Below are positions 9,328 to 17,629 of a DNA stretch of 64,000 bases, piece by piece. Source of the stretch: Nitrospirota bacterium (lineage in GTDB: Bacteria > Nitrospirota > Leptospirillia > Leptospirillales > Leptospirillaceae); the NCBI GenBank assembly GCA_021826965.1, contig JAKAYA010000001.1, positions 62,001 to 126,000 of the forward strand, given 5' to 3'. The notes under the pieces are model-generated. The model made no database searches. It worked only from the letters and a program-made list of their open reading frames with translations, and was not told the origin of the DNA. Positions within the stretch are counted from its first letter, which is position 1. Each line of letters begins with the position of its first letter. The translations under genes and the position numbers were made by a program.

Positions 9328-9783
9328 GCAAGCAACCTCCTCATTGCAGTTCAATCGAATTTTACGTTTGTCGTCTTAAGTGGATTTTTACAGGGAACTT
9401 ACTAGTCCCTTCCCGGAAACCGGGTTTCGATTCCCTCCGGAAAGAATCCGGTACCCCTTCCCGGTGAATCATATCCTTACCTTTTCAGGACCTTGCCTTG
9501 ATGGCTGTCGACCCAAAACAACAGGAAGCCCGTTTCGCCCCTGAACAAAGCCATGGTCTCGGCATATCTTTGCCATGCTAAGGTCTTCCATCATAACCTT
9601 GTAAACTTTCAGAATGCAAGGTGCCTCGCCCCTTTTGACCCGTCGTCGGATTGCCATCATGCTTTTCATTGTGTTCGCAAGGGATGTGTATTACAATCGG
9701 CCCACATTATTCCTTATTCTTATCTTTCAGACCTGAATCCTTATTTTCTCGCATTTTGCGATAACACAGACTGGGGTTCGATT
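9328..9783. other. Divergent intergenic region with no convincing gene
   Basis: This region of 456 bases separates the ferredoxin (leftward) from the lipoprotein-folB operon (rightward). It contains short inverted repeats near 9415-9465 (for example CCCGG TTT CCGGG), but no gene I can support. A 66-codon leftward frame at 9469-9669 has no ribosome site. A plausible rightward promoter is listed separately. Confidence 0.5.
9669..9697 (+). promoter_or_regulatory. Candidate sigma-70 promoter for the lipoprotein-folB operon
   Basis: TTGTGT at 9669-9674, a 17-base spacer and TACAAT at 9692-9697. The -10 matches the consensus at five of six positions; the -35 is weaker. The implied leader before the TTG start at 9784 is about 80 bases. 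Confidence 0.4.
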
Positions 9784-10239
9784 TTGTTTCGTCGTTTCAG
9801 CTCCCTTTTTTTTCTCTGCACGATTCTTTTTATAACCGTCACAGGAAACAGTTGCTCCAGGAAAACCTCCTCGACAAACCTTTCCAGTACGATTACGGGA
9901 GTCGTCCGTCTGGGACCTCACGTTCCTCTTTGGATGATGCATGGCACCTTGACGGTCGTCGTTTATATGAAAGGATCGACTTCTCCCGGATATTTGCCTG
10001 TCGCCCTGGCGGAATTCTATCATCCGGCATTCCCGGTTCCCTTCCGGATCACTCAGGAAAACGTAAGGCTGTCCGGTATCGACCTGAAGGGAAACGTTCG
10101 TCTGGTTGCCAGACTTGTACTGGACTCCGGATCTCCGCTCGTTGCAAGTGGCACATACACTGGTTCTACCGATGGGGAAGTAACTGTCGGAGGACCTCCT
10201 GTCAACTTGTTGATTGATACCCCCTCCCCCCGAAGATGA
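9784..10239 (+). CDS. Putative lipoprotein resembling the CcmI C-terminal domain
   Basis: Predicted exported protein of 151 residues. The TTG start at 9784 has GGGG 7 bases upstream. The N-terminus is two arginines, a hydrophobic stretch (FSSLFFLCTILFITV) and a cysteine in GNSC, which could be a non-canonical lipobox. From about residue 35 to the end, the order ITGVVRLGP, then TVVVYMKG, then PVALAEF, FPVPFRIT, SGIDLKGNVRLVARLV and PVNLLID follows the pattern I know from the periplasmic C-terminal domain of CcmI/CycH, the apocytochrome c handling protein. Here that domain stands alone, with no TPR part. Its stop overlaps folB by four bases. The family match is from memory. Confidence 0.6.
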   Translation: MFRRFSSLFFLCTILFITVTGNSCSRKTSSTNLSSTITGVVRLGPHVPLWMMHGTLTVVVYMKGSTSPGYLPVALAEFYHPAFPVPFRITQENVRLSGIDLKGNVRLVARLVLDSGSPLVASGTYTGSTDGEVTVGGPPVNLLIDTPSPRR

Positions 10240-10631
10240 AAGCGGAAGGCGCCAGAATTTCGATTCGCGATCTTCGATTTGCAGCTGTTGTCGGAGTCCT
10301 TCCCCAGGAACGAACGGAGGAACAGATACTGTCTTGCTCAGTCGACATCGACTTTCATTTCCTTCCAAATCATGATCCTTCCCGTACAGACAGGATACAG
10401 GACACGGTTGATTATTCGGCCGTCATCGAAGACATTCTCCATGCCGGCATCAAAGATTCTCCATTTCTTCTGGAAAGACTCTCCAGGATGATCGCAGAAA
10501 AAATCGCCAGCCGACATCCGGAAATCCGGTCGATTTCGGTTTTCCTGAAAAAAGTTCCACCTCCTGTCATCGGCGTGTCTGCCGAAACCATCGGGGTTTC
10601 CATCACCTATACTCCGGAGAACTATCCATGA
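10236..10631 (+). CDS. folB: Dihydroneopterin aldolase
   Basis: Cleaves 7,8-dihydroneopterin to 6-hydroxymethyl-dihydropterin in folate synthesis. It has 131 residues, slightly longer than the usual 115-125. Family features: ISIRDLRFAAVVGVLPQERTEEQ at the N-terminus (the Glu-Arg pair), DTVDYSAVIEDI in the middle, FLLERLSRMIAEKI, and VFLKKVPPPVIGV near the end with the conserved Lys-x-x-Pro. It overlaps the upstream lipoprotein by an ATGA and the downstream membrane protein by another ATGA, so the three are one translational unit. Confidence 0.93.
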   Translation: MKAEGARISIRDLRFAAVVGVLPQERTEEQILSCSVDIDFHFLPNHDPSRTDRIQDTVDYSAVIEDILHAGIKDSPFLLERLSRMIAEKIASRHPEIRSISVFLKKVPPPVIGVSAETIGVSITYTPENYP

Positions 10632-11470
10632 CATTCCAACCCAATGTATTTGGACTTCTTCTCCTGCAAACTTGCGCGGGGGGATTATATCTGACGAGCT
10701 TTGTCTACCGTTTCAACCGCGTCAACCGGACGTTTTACCGCTTGCACGGGACCCTGTTTCTGATTTTCTCCGGCCTGGCCTTTTTTTTCATGGGCCCGGC
10801 CACCTTTTCGCATCTGAGGTCCCTGGGGTTATCCAGCCCCGGACAAATCGCCATGACGTTTCTGGGTGTGGGAATAATCGCACTGGTCCTTTATAATCTC
10901 ATCGTCTATTTCGGCAATTGGGAAAAACAAAAACCTCTTTCCCGACCAATCCTGATTGCGACAGCCACACTTCACCTTTTTTCACTGGGAAGCACATTTC
11001 TCGCACTGGCTCCGGACTGGCGACTCTCTCTTTCAAACATCCTATCGGTTCTCTCGATCCTGGGATCCGCGTTTCTGCTTGGCGCGGTACTCCTCGCAAT
11101 GAATCTTGGGCATTTCTACCTGACAAATCCGACTCTGCCGATCGAACCTCTCCTCTTTCTCACCAGAGTTCTGACCGGAGTCATGATCTTTGTCGCATTG
11201 CTGGCTCTTCCAGAAATGGGCTATATGATCAAGACCAGCCCGGACTACCTGAAAGCCCTCCTTTTGGAGAATTTTGACGGACTTTACCTCTGGGGAAGGA
11301 TTCTTTTAGGGATCGTCGGTGGAACGGTCATCACGATCCTCGCACTCAAGACGGTCAAGATGCATTCTACACAGGCGGCGACAGGGCTTCTTTATGTAGA
11401 ACTGATCTTCATTCTTTTCGGTCAGGCGTTCTCGAATTTCCTCTTTTTAAGGCTCCAGATTCTCTCCTGA
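10628..11470 (+). CDS. Polytopic membrane protein of unknown function
   Basis: 280 residues with about eight hydrophobic segments (roughly residues 5-25, 40-57, 75-95, 107-127, 135-160, 178-200, 225-245 and 255-275). I do not recognise a family. A histidine in the second segment region, and NLGHFYLTNPTLP around residue 160, are conspicuous polar features inside or beside the membrane. It is translationally coupled to folB. The operon as a whole, with a CcmI-domain lipoprotein, makes a role in cytochrome or membrane-protein maturation conceivable, but nothing in the sequence proves it. Confidence 0.8.
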   Translation: MTFQPNVFGLLLLQTCAGGLYLTSFVYRFNRVNRTFYRLHGTLFLIFSGLAFFFMGPATFSHLRSLGLSSPGQIAMTFLGVGIIALVLYNLIVYFGNWEKQKPLSRPILIATATLHLFSLGSTFLALAPDWRLSLSNILSVLSILGSAFLLGAVLLAMNLGHFYLTNPTLPIEPLLFLTRVLTGVMIFVALLALPEMGYMIKTSPDYLKALLLENFDGLYLWGRILLGIVGGTVITILALKTVKMHSTQAATGLLYVELIFILFGQAFSNFLFLRLQILS

Positions 11471-11478
11471 GAACTGTG

Positions 11479-11523
11479 GAGTTCTCCATCGTGATCCTTT
11501 TAGGGAGCCACGATGGAGAACTC
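11479..11523. terminator. Convergent 15-bp inverted repeat at the rng 3' end
   Basis: GAGTTCTCCATCGTG at 11479-11493 and its exact complement CACGATGGAGAACTC at 11509-11523, separated by 15 bases. It lies just after the stop of the rightward membrane protein and covers the last codons and stop of the leftward rng gene, so it can act as a two-way terminator. No strong T-run follows on either side. Confidence 0.6.
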
Positions 11524-13080
11524 TTCTATGTGCGAGAGGGGATCCGACTTGATAACGATCTGACGCCGGATCTTCCGTTCGACTGCCTGAAGGAAATCTC
11601 TTTCCTCCTCCTGGAGGACAGTCTGTATCTCCGGATGTACGAAGAGGATCGCTTTCTTTTCCTTTGGATTCTGTCCACCCAGCGGAACGCTTCTCAATTC
11701 TTCGAGTATCTCATAGGCAATGGTTCTGAGAGATTTCGTATACCCCTTCCCGTCACAATAAGCGCATGTTTCGCCCAGGAGGTGGACCAGATCTTCCCTT
11801 ACCCTTTTCCGGGACATTTCGACAAGACCCAGATCAGAAATTTTGAGTGCGTTCGTCCGCGCCTTGTCGTGCGCCAGAGACTCCTGCAATCCCTGGAATA
11901 CCTTTTCCCGATTCTTTTCCTTTTCCATATCGATGAAATCGATAATGATGATGCCACCTATATTCCGGAGCCGAAGCTGACGCGCGATTTCCGTAACGGC
12001 TTCGAGGTTGGTTTGAAGGATCGTCGACTCCGGATCGTTTTCCCCGACAAATCGGCCGGTATTGACGTCAATGACCGTCAACGCTTCAGCCCGATCGATT
12101 ACCAGGTAACCTCCGCTCTTGAGCCAGACCTTTTTTTCCAGCGCTTTCGACAGCTGTCGCTCTATGTCATATGCCGAAAAAAGTGGTGTAGTCCCTTCCC
12201 AGTAACGGACACGTGACGCATAATCCGGCATGTAGGTTCCGATAAAATCCATAACCCGCTTGTATTCTTTCAAATCGTCGATATAAAGGGTTTCGACCTC
12301 ATTGGTCAGATAGTCCCGAATTGTTCGAAAAACCACATCCAGGTCTTCCCGGACAAGAGAAGGAGCTTTCATCGTCTCCGCCCTGGATCGAATATCCTGC
12401 CAGAGCAATTCCAGAAAGATGATATCGGACCGGGATTCCGATTCCGACATTCCTTCCGCAACCGTACGGATAATATATCCCCCTTTTCCTCCCTTGAGCG
12501 CGTTCACCATTTCCTTGAGTCGCTGACGCTCTTCCTCGTTGGTGATCCGGCGTGACACTCCCACATGGTTCACTTGGGGCATATAGACGAGATAGCGACC
12601 TGGAAGACTGATATAGGTCGTCGCCCTGGGACCTTTCGTACTGATCGGTTCCTTCGTCATCTGGAGAAGGATTTCCTGACCTTCCGTCAGAATTTCTTCG
12701 ATCGGCTTCCGGGGCATCTTGCGCGACGGTTCCGGTCGGGGCACCGGGACGGATGCCGGATCTTCCGGCAACATACCTTCCGGAGGTATCTCGTCAGAAA
12801 GGGCCGGAGGAGGGGACTGTTCATCCTGCGGCATTTCCCCGGGCAAGATGTCCGAACCTTCCACATAGATGTCATCCACATAGAGAAAAGCGGCCTTGTC
12901 CAGGCCAACATCTACAAAAGCTGCCTGCATGCCGGGAAGAACCTTGTTCACTCTTCCTTTGTAGATATTGCCGACAACCCCGGCTTCTCTCTTCCGCTCA
13001 AAAAAGAATTCCGCTAACTGGCGATTTTCCACGAGTGCGACTTTCGTTTCCTCATGACTGACATGTATCAATATTTCCAC
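11500..13080 (-). CDS. rng: Ribonuclease G/E family endoribonuclease
   Basis: Single-strand-specific endoribonuclease for rRNA 5' processing and mRNA turnover. It has 526 residues, RNase G-like in size with no long C-terminal scaffold. The GTG start at 13080 has GGAGG 9 bases upstream. The N-terminal S1 domain (GNIYKGRVNKVLPGMQAAFVD) is interrupted by a proline-rich insertion of about 40 residues, roughly 85-125. The catalytic DNase I-like part has VIDVNTGRFVG and IIIIDFIDM, whose aspartates bind magnesium. The zinc-link is reduced to CAYCDGKG. It is the last gene of the shape-gene run that starts with mreB. Confidence 0.95.
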   Translation of the reverse strand: MEILIHVSHEETKVALVENRQLAEFFFERKREAGVVGNIYKGRVNKVLPGMQAAFVDVGLDKAAFLYVDDIYVEGSDILPGEMPQDEQSPPPALSDEIPPEGMLPEDPASVPVPRPEPSRKMPRKPIEEILTEGQEILLQMTKEPISTKGPRATTYISLPGRYLVYMPQVNHVGVSRRITNEEERQRLKEMVNALKGGKGGYIIRTVAEGMSESESRSDIIFLELLWQDIRSRAETMKAPSLVREDLDVVFRTIRDYLTNEVETLYIDDLKEYKRVMDFIGTYMPDYASRVRYWEGTTPLFSAYDIERQLSKALEKKVWLKSGGYLVIDRAEALTVIDVNTGRFVGENDPESTILQTNLEAVTEIARQLRLRNIGGIIIIDFIDMEKEKNREKVFQGLQESLAHDKARTNALKISDLGLVEMSRKRVREDLVHLLGETCAYCDGKGYTKSLRTIAYEILEELRSVPLGGQNPKEKKAILFVHPEIQTVLQEEERDFLQAVERKIRRQIVIKSDPLSHIEEFSIVAP

Positions 13081-13188
13081 AATTTCTATCCTCCAAAAGC
13101 TGCAATAACCCACCATGAAGCCCGAACAGGCAAGTCCATTCGAGAATTCACAACCGACCCCCTGCATTACTCATTTACATCTATAGAT

Positions 13189-14280
13189 CTAGGTTTCCTC
13201 GTGAATCCTGACATTCAGGACGAGAGCCAATCCCATCATCGAAACCAGTAACGCGGACCCCCCGTAACTTAGAAGCGGCATGGGTATCCCGACAACCGGC
13301 AAAATCCCGACTACCATGGATGCATTAACCAGAAAACTGATTCCGAACAGGCTTGTCATTCCAGCCGCCAAAAAGAATCCGCGCGATTCGCGGCAAAGGA
13401 CGGCAGTCCTGTACCCGAACCATAAGATGTAACCATTTGCCAACAAAAGAAAAATTGCTCCAATCAAACCCCATTCTTCTGAGAAAACAGCAAAAGCAAA
13501 ATCCGTATGAGCTCCCGGAAGATAGCGAAACTTCACCTGTGTCGCCCCTTTGAGTCCTTGCCCGAACCATCCCCCGGATCCGACCGCCACCATCGACTGC
13601 ATCGTATGGTAACCCAGTCCCGTCGGATCCGATTCCGGATTGAGAAAAGTTCGGATTCTGTCTTTCTGGAAAGCATGGAGGTGATTCCAGAGAATCTGCC
13701 ATCCGATCGGAAGCAGGATCACCGATGCCCACAGAGCCGTGAAAAATGTCCGGGATCGGACTCCTCTCAAAAAAAGAAAAACCCCGAGAGAGAAAAAAAG
13801 TCCAATAGCTGTCCCCAAATCCGGCTGCTTGGCGATCAGGATTCCAGGCAAAAGGGCCATACCGGAAGCTGCAAGGACCTTTTCAAAAGACAAGCCATCC
13901 TTGTCATCCATCTTCCCGAAAAACCAGATCAACGCCATCATCAAGGCGAGCTTCATAAACTCGGAGGGCTGAATCATTACGGGTCCATAACCGATCCATC
14001 TCCTGGCACCATGACTCTGGTGTCCGGCGAATTTGACAAGTATCAGAAGAACAAGAAGCACACCATAAATTGGAAAACTGACTTTCAATATTTGCTTGTA
14101 CGGTATGCCGACGAGAATAACAAGCATTCCGAAACCTGCGGCTGCCCATACTCCTTGTCGGGCGGCCAGATGCCAGTCGATCGACCACTGCACAAGGATT
14201 CCCGACAGAACGATGGCAAGAATGTCCAATAAATAAAACGGATATGACCGGAATACGTAAGAAATCGGAACCGATTTCAA
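13189..14280 (-). CDS. rodA: Rod-shape-determining SEDS glycosyltransferase RodA
   Basis: Peptidoglycan polymerase of the elongasome in the inner membrane, paired with PBP2. It has 363 residues with about ten membrane segments. Typical motifs: GARRWIGYGPVMIQPSEFMKL, AKQPDLGTAIGL (the Asp is catalytic in this family), FAVFSEEWGLIGAIFLLL and GIPMPLLSYGGSALL. The start is TTG at 14280, overlapping the PBP2 stop (TTGA), with AAGGAG upstream. Confidence 0.96.
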   Translation of the reverse strand: MKSVPISYVFRSYPFYLLDILAIVLSGILVQWSIDWHLAARQGVWAAAGFGMLVILVGIPYKQILKVSFPIYGVLLVLLILVKFAGHQSHGARRWIGYGPVMIQPSEFMKLALMMALIWFFGKMDDKDGLSFEKVLAASGMALLPGILIAKQPDLGTAIGLFFSLGVFLFLRGVRSRTFFTALWASVILLPIGWQILWNHLHAFQKDRIRTFLNPESDPTGLGYHTMQSMVAVGSGGWFGQGLKGATQVKFRYLPGAHTDFAFAVFSEEWGLIGAIFLLLANGYILWFGYRTAVLCRESRGFFLAAGMTSLFGISFLVNASMVVGILPVVGIPMPLLSYGGSALLVSMMGLALVLNVRIHEET

Positions 14281-16205
14281 GAATGAGGCTCCTTCCTTTT
14301 CTCCGACGCCTGGACGTTTTCGTTTCCGGCCAGATAATCCTGGTAAAACTCCTGAAATACCGCTCGAGCGACCGGTCCGGCGACATCTCCCCCGTCTCCA
14401 CCGTTTTCAACAAGAACGGAGACAACGATGCGCGGGTGATCGAAAGGAGCGAACCCAACGAACCATGAATCCGGACGGATCTTCTCATGGACGGTGCCGC
14501 CTTCAGGGATCCTGTTCGAAATGACCTGGGCTGTGCCGGTCTTTCCGGCAATTTCCATCTCTTTCATCCGCACAGGATGACCGGTGCCATGCGGTTCATT
14601 TACCACCGCCCACAATCCCTCCCTCAAAGAGGAAAAACTGGCTTCCCGAAGAGGAGTCGTCCGAACGGCCTCAACAGATGGAGAATTCCCGGGAGGATCT
14701 GAGGAAAGATAAAGGTGAGGTTTGACCAGCACGCCCTGTGTGGCGACAACTCCCATCAGACGAGCCATCTGTAAAGGGGTGACCGTCAAATAACCTTGCC
14801 CGATGGCGAAAGGCAATGTTTCCCCCGGATACCAGGGCTGGTGCATCCGCTTCATTTTCCAGTCGCGATCCGGAACCGTACCGGGATTTTCAGACGGCAA
14901 ATCGATTCCTGTCCGGGATCCAAGACCAAAGCTGTGGGCCATTTCCGCAATCTTGTCCGGACCGAGCGCCATCCCTGCCCGATAGAAATAAATATCACAC
15001 GACTGCATGATAGCCCGACGCAGACGAAGTATTCCATGGCCACCCCGCTTCCAGTCGTGAAAGGCCCATCCGCCAAGGAATACGATTCCCTTACAATTGA
15101 ATGGTTTGGCGGGATCGATTACGCCCGCTTTGAGCCCGGCCATCGTTGTCACAACCTTGAAGACGGAGCCGGGAGGATATAACCCCTGGATGGCCCTGTT
15201 CGTTAATGGGCGATCCGGATTGTTCAGGAGGTCGTGCCATGTTTTTGCCGTCAGAGCGGAGGAAATCTGATTCGGATCAAAACTGGGATGACTGGCCAGA
15301 ACCAGGATTTCCCCGTTGTTGGGATCAAGCGCCACAACGGCTCCACGACGGTCTCCCAACGCTGTTTCCGCAACCTGCTGCAAACGGAAGTCCACTGTCA
15401 GCCGAATGGATCTGCCCTGTGTCGGATATTTTGGCGCAAGCTTCCGGATGATGCTTCCCTGCGAATCCACAAGTTTTCGGGACTCGCCGGGAGCTCCTTG
15501 GAGGATGGAGTCGAACTCCATTTCGACCCCCGTCTTGCCGATCCCCGTTCCCGGAGGCAGGTGGTGGGCGTAGGACTTTTTCATGTCTCCCACGGTCAGG
15601 GAACCGACATACCCCAGAATATGCGCGGCCAACGTTCCCTGGATATAAGTCCTTTGGGGTATGGTCTGGATAATGATCCCTGGAAGGCGATACAGATCCA
15701 TGCTGACTCTTCCGACTTGAGCCGTCGTCATATGGGCTTTCAGCGGAATTGGGATATAGCTGGGAAGCACATCTCGCATCCGGTCAAAAGCGTCCTGAAG
15801 GTCGGTGGGAGGGAGGGACAAATCCTGACTGAGAATGAAAAACGTCCTGCTTCTGTTCCGGACTTCGTCCGGAATGATGGAGACGACAAAATTGGTTCCG
15901 TTTCCAACAAGGATATGCCCGTTCCGGTCCAGAATAGATCCCCGGAGAGGGGGAAGGGGGACGATGCGGAGAATGTTTCCCTGGGCCAGCTTCACATACT
16001 TTTCATGCTGATCGATCTGGACTTCGAAAAGACGGAAAAGAAGAACAAAGAACCCTGCTGCAATCAGAATGAGGAGAGCAAGAAGCCTCTTCCGGGGTGT
16101 CGATGCAAGCCGGAAGAAAGAACCTCCTCCGGGGATGAATCGTCTGTTTAGCCCTGAAGCCGAACCGAATCCGGATAAACCACGAACACGCGTATACTCC
16201 AGCAC
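14277..16205 (-). CDS. mrdA: Penicillin-binding protein 2
   Basis: Class B transpeptidase of the elongasome, anchored by one membrane helix (residues about 39-60), with 642 residues. The dimerisation domain begins with PPLRGSILDRNGHIL. In the transpeptidase domain the active-site serine is in GSVFK (YPPGSVFKVV), the second motif is SCD (MQSCDIYF), and the third is KTGTA. The start is GTG at 16205, preceded by AAGGTGA; an out-of-frame ATG overlaps it. The first 35 residues are a basic, glycine-rich cytoplasmic tail. RodA is coupled directly downstream. Confidence 0.96.
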   Translation of the reverse strand: MLEYTRVRGLSGFGSASGLNRRFIPGGGSFFRLASTPRKRLLALLILIAAGFFVLLFRLFEVQIDQHEKYVKLAQGNILRIVPLPPLRGSILDRNGHILVGNGTNFVVSIIPDEVRNRSRTFFILSQDLSLPPTDLQDAFDRMRDVLPSYIPIPLKAHMTTAQVGRVSMDLYRLPGIIIQTIPQRTYIQGTLAAHILGYVGSLTVGDMKKSYAHHLPPGTGIGKTGVEMEFDSILQGAPGESRKLVDSQGSIIRKLAPKYPTQGRSIRLTVDFRLQQVAETALGDRRGAVVALDPNNGEILVLASHPSFDPNQISSALTAKTWHDLLNNPDRPLTNRAIQGLYPPGSVFKVVTTMAGLKAGVIDPAKPFNCKGIVFLGGWAFHDWKRGGHGILRLRRAIMQSCDIYFYRAGMALGPDKIAEMAHSFGLGSRTGIDLPSENPGTVPDRDWKMKRMHQPWYPGETLPFAIGQGYLTVTPLQMARLMGVVATQGVLVKPHLYLSSDPPGNSPSVEAVRTTPLREASFSSLREGLWAVVNEPHGTGHPVRMKEMEIAGKTGTAQVISNRIPEGGTVHEKIRPDSWFVGFAPFDHPRIVVSVLVENGGDGGDVAGPVARAVFQEFYQDYLAGNENVQASEKRKEPHS

Positions 16206-16266
16206 ATTCTCACCTTATTTAGTCGATGGCCGGCGACCGCTCTTTATCTATATCCAGAATCACCCG

Positions 16267-16776
16267 TCACCGGACAGGCATCCAACCCCTCAGGAGCCGG
16301 GTGCCATATATGCCAAGTATCAGGAAAGTCGCCATAATCCCAGTGTTAACCTCTGTTTTTGTGTCCTGCAAGATCCGGTGAAGCGACTGGGGATCGCCCA
16401 ACAACTCCTTGCCACCCCAGATCCCTCCGAGATAGACAGTCATCACCGACCAGAAAGCCAGAATGGCATTTCTTGGATGGTCCCATCGAATCAGCGGGTA
16501 CAAAAAATAAACCAGAAAAGATGCCCATTCGGCACGAAGAATCCATTCGACCCATGAGCCCATATTCAAAACGGAAATCAGAAGACCGACGGAAAACCCC
16601 ATCAGAAAGACACCCCATGGGGAAACATTGCGCATCACAAAGAAAAGGGTCAGAAGGAGCCAGTCCACCCCCGCCTGCCAGAGCCCACCCGAATTCTGTA
16701 TCGATCCGCCGGCCAGAAGGAGGATGCAGGCAATTCCGATCCGGCTCCAAGAATTCCTCACTTCGACTGTTTCCAT
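16267..16776 (-). CDS. mreD: Rod-shape-determining protein MreD
   Basis: Small inner-membrane protein of the elongasome, about 169 residues with five to six hydrophobic segments. Identification rests on position between mreC and PBP2, size and topology, because MreD sequences are weakly conserved. The start is uncertain: ATG at 16776 overlaps mreC, and GTG at 16761 forms a four-base GTGA overlap with the mreC stop; neither has a strong ribosome site. Confidence 0.82.
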   Translation of the reverse strand: METVEVRNSWSRIGIACILLLAGGSIQNSGGLWQAGVDWLLLTLFFVMRNVSPWGVFLMGFSVGLLISVLNMGSWVEWILRAEWASFLVYFLYPLIRWDHPRNAILAFWSVMTVYLGGIWGGKELLGDPQSLHRILQDTKTEVNTGIMATFLILGIYGTRLLRGWMPVR

Positions 16777-17597
16777 TCGAGAGAAGACCGATTCCATTCA
16801 CGGGGAGGCGTAAGTACATAGACGACCGACAGGTCGGAAAGATTTTCCGCCGCAACAACATCCAGTTTTTTGAACAGGAGGCCGGGAGAAGGACGGACAT
16901 CCTTGACAAAACCAATCGCTTCTCCGGGAGGGAAAAACCCGTCTTCTCCACTCGTCACGACAGCCTGACCCTTCTGCACCTGTGTCATCGAAGGAATATA
17001 TTCCATCGTCATGGGACGTCCCACCCCCATCCCCCGGAGGACCCCTTTTTGCTCACTCCCGGGAAGAAGTCCTTCCATGGCAAAAAAGGAGTCCTCCAGC
17101 CAGAGAACCTGGGAAAAATCCGGAAAAACTTTCACGACAAAACCGACCACGCCCTGAGGCCCCATCACACCGTCTTTTCGATGCACTCCCTGATCCTTGC
17201 CACAATCCACAAGAAGCGTCCTGTGCCCCAGAGTCGGGTTATCCGCAAGCAATCGGCAGGAGATCCCCTTGCTTACCACGCGTTTCTTCAGTTCGAGGAG
17301 TGCCTGGAGACGCTCGTTCTCGACCAGAAGGGATTCCGCCTTTTCCAGACGAGTCGAAAGAAGGACGACTTCCTTCCGAAGCATCGTGTTTTCTTTTTCC
17401 GCCTCCATCAAATGAGCGTACCGGTTCCAGAAAGAGGATGTCGTCAGATAGGTGTCCTGGAAGAGGCCAAGGATTGACCGGACAACCAGCATCGGAGGAC
17501 GAACGATAATTTTCTCGAACAGTGCCGGATAAAACCCCAGGAACAGGAGAACGATTCCCGCCATGGAAAAGGCTATGACAATCCTTTTTCTTGTCAA
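16758..17597 (-). CDS. mreC: Rod-shape-determining protein MreC
   Basis: Bitopic protein linking MreB to the periplasmic elongasome, 279 residues. One membrane segment at residues about 7-25, then a coiled coil at about 62-105 (EAEKENTMLRKEVVLLSTRL and on), then the beta domain with VDCGKDQGVHRKDGVMGPQGVVG and the second half QVQKGQAVVTSGEDGFFPPG. This is the normal MreC architecture. The start is TTG at 17597, with AGGAG rather far upstream. Confidence 0.95.
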   Translation of the reverse strand: MTRKRIVIAFSMAGIVLLFLGFYPALFEKIIVRPPMLVVRSILGLFQDTYLTTSSFWNRYAHLMEAEKENTMLRKEVVLLSTRLEKAESLLVENERLQALLELKKRVVSKGISCRLLADNPTLGHRTLLVDCGKDQGVHRKDGVMGPQGVVGFVVKVFPDFSQVLWLEDSFFAMEGLLPGSEQKGVLRGMGVGRPMTMEYIPSMTQVQKGQAVVTSGEDGFFPPGEAIGFVKDVRPSPGLLFKKLDVVAAENLSDLSVVYVLTPPREWNRSSLEWKQSK

Positions 17598-17629
17598 TCT
17601 TTACAAAGCTCCTGGCCTGACAACCGAAA

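Noticed and set aside
9469-9669. 66-codon leftward frame
   Set aside because: No ribosome site, no family resemblance, and it overlaps the candidate promoter of the rightward operon.
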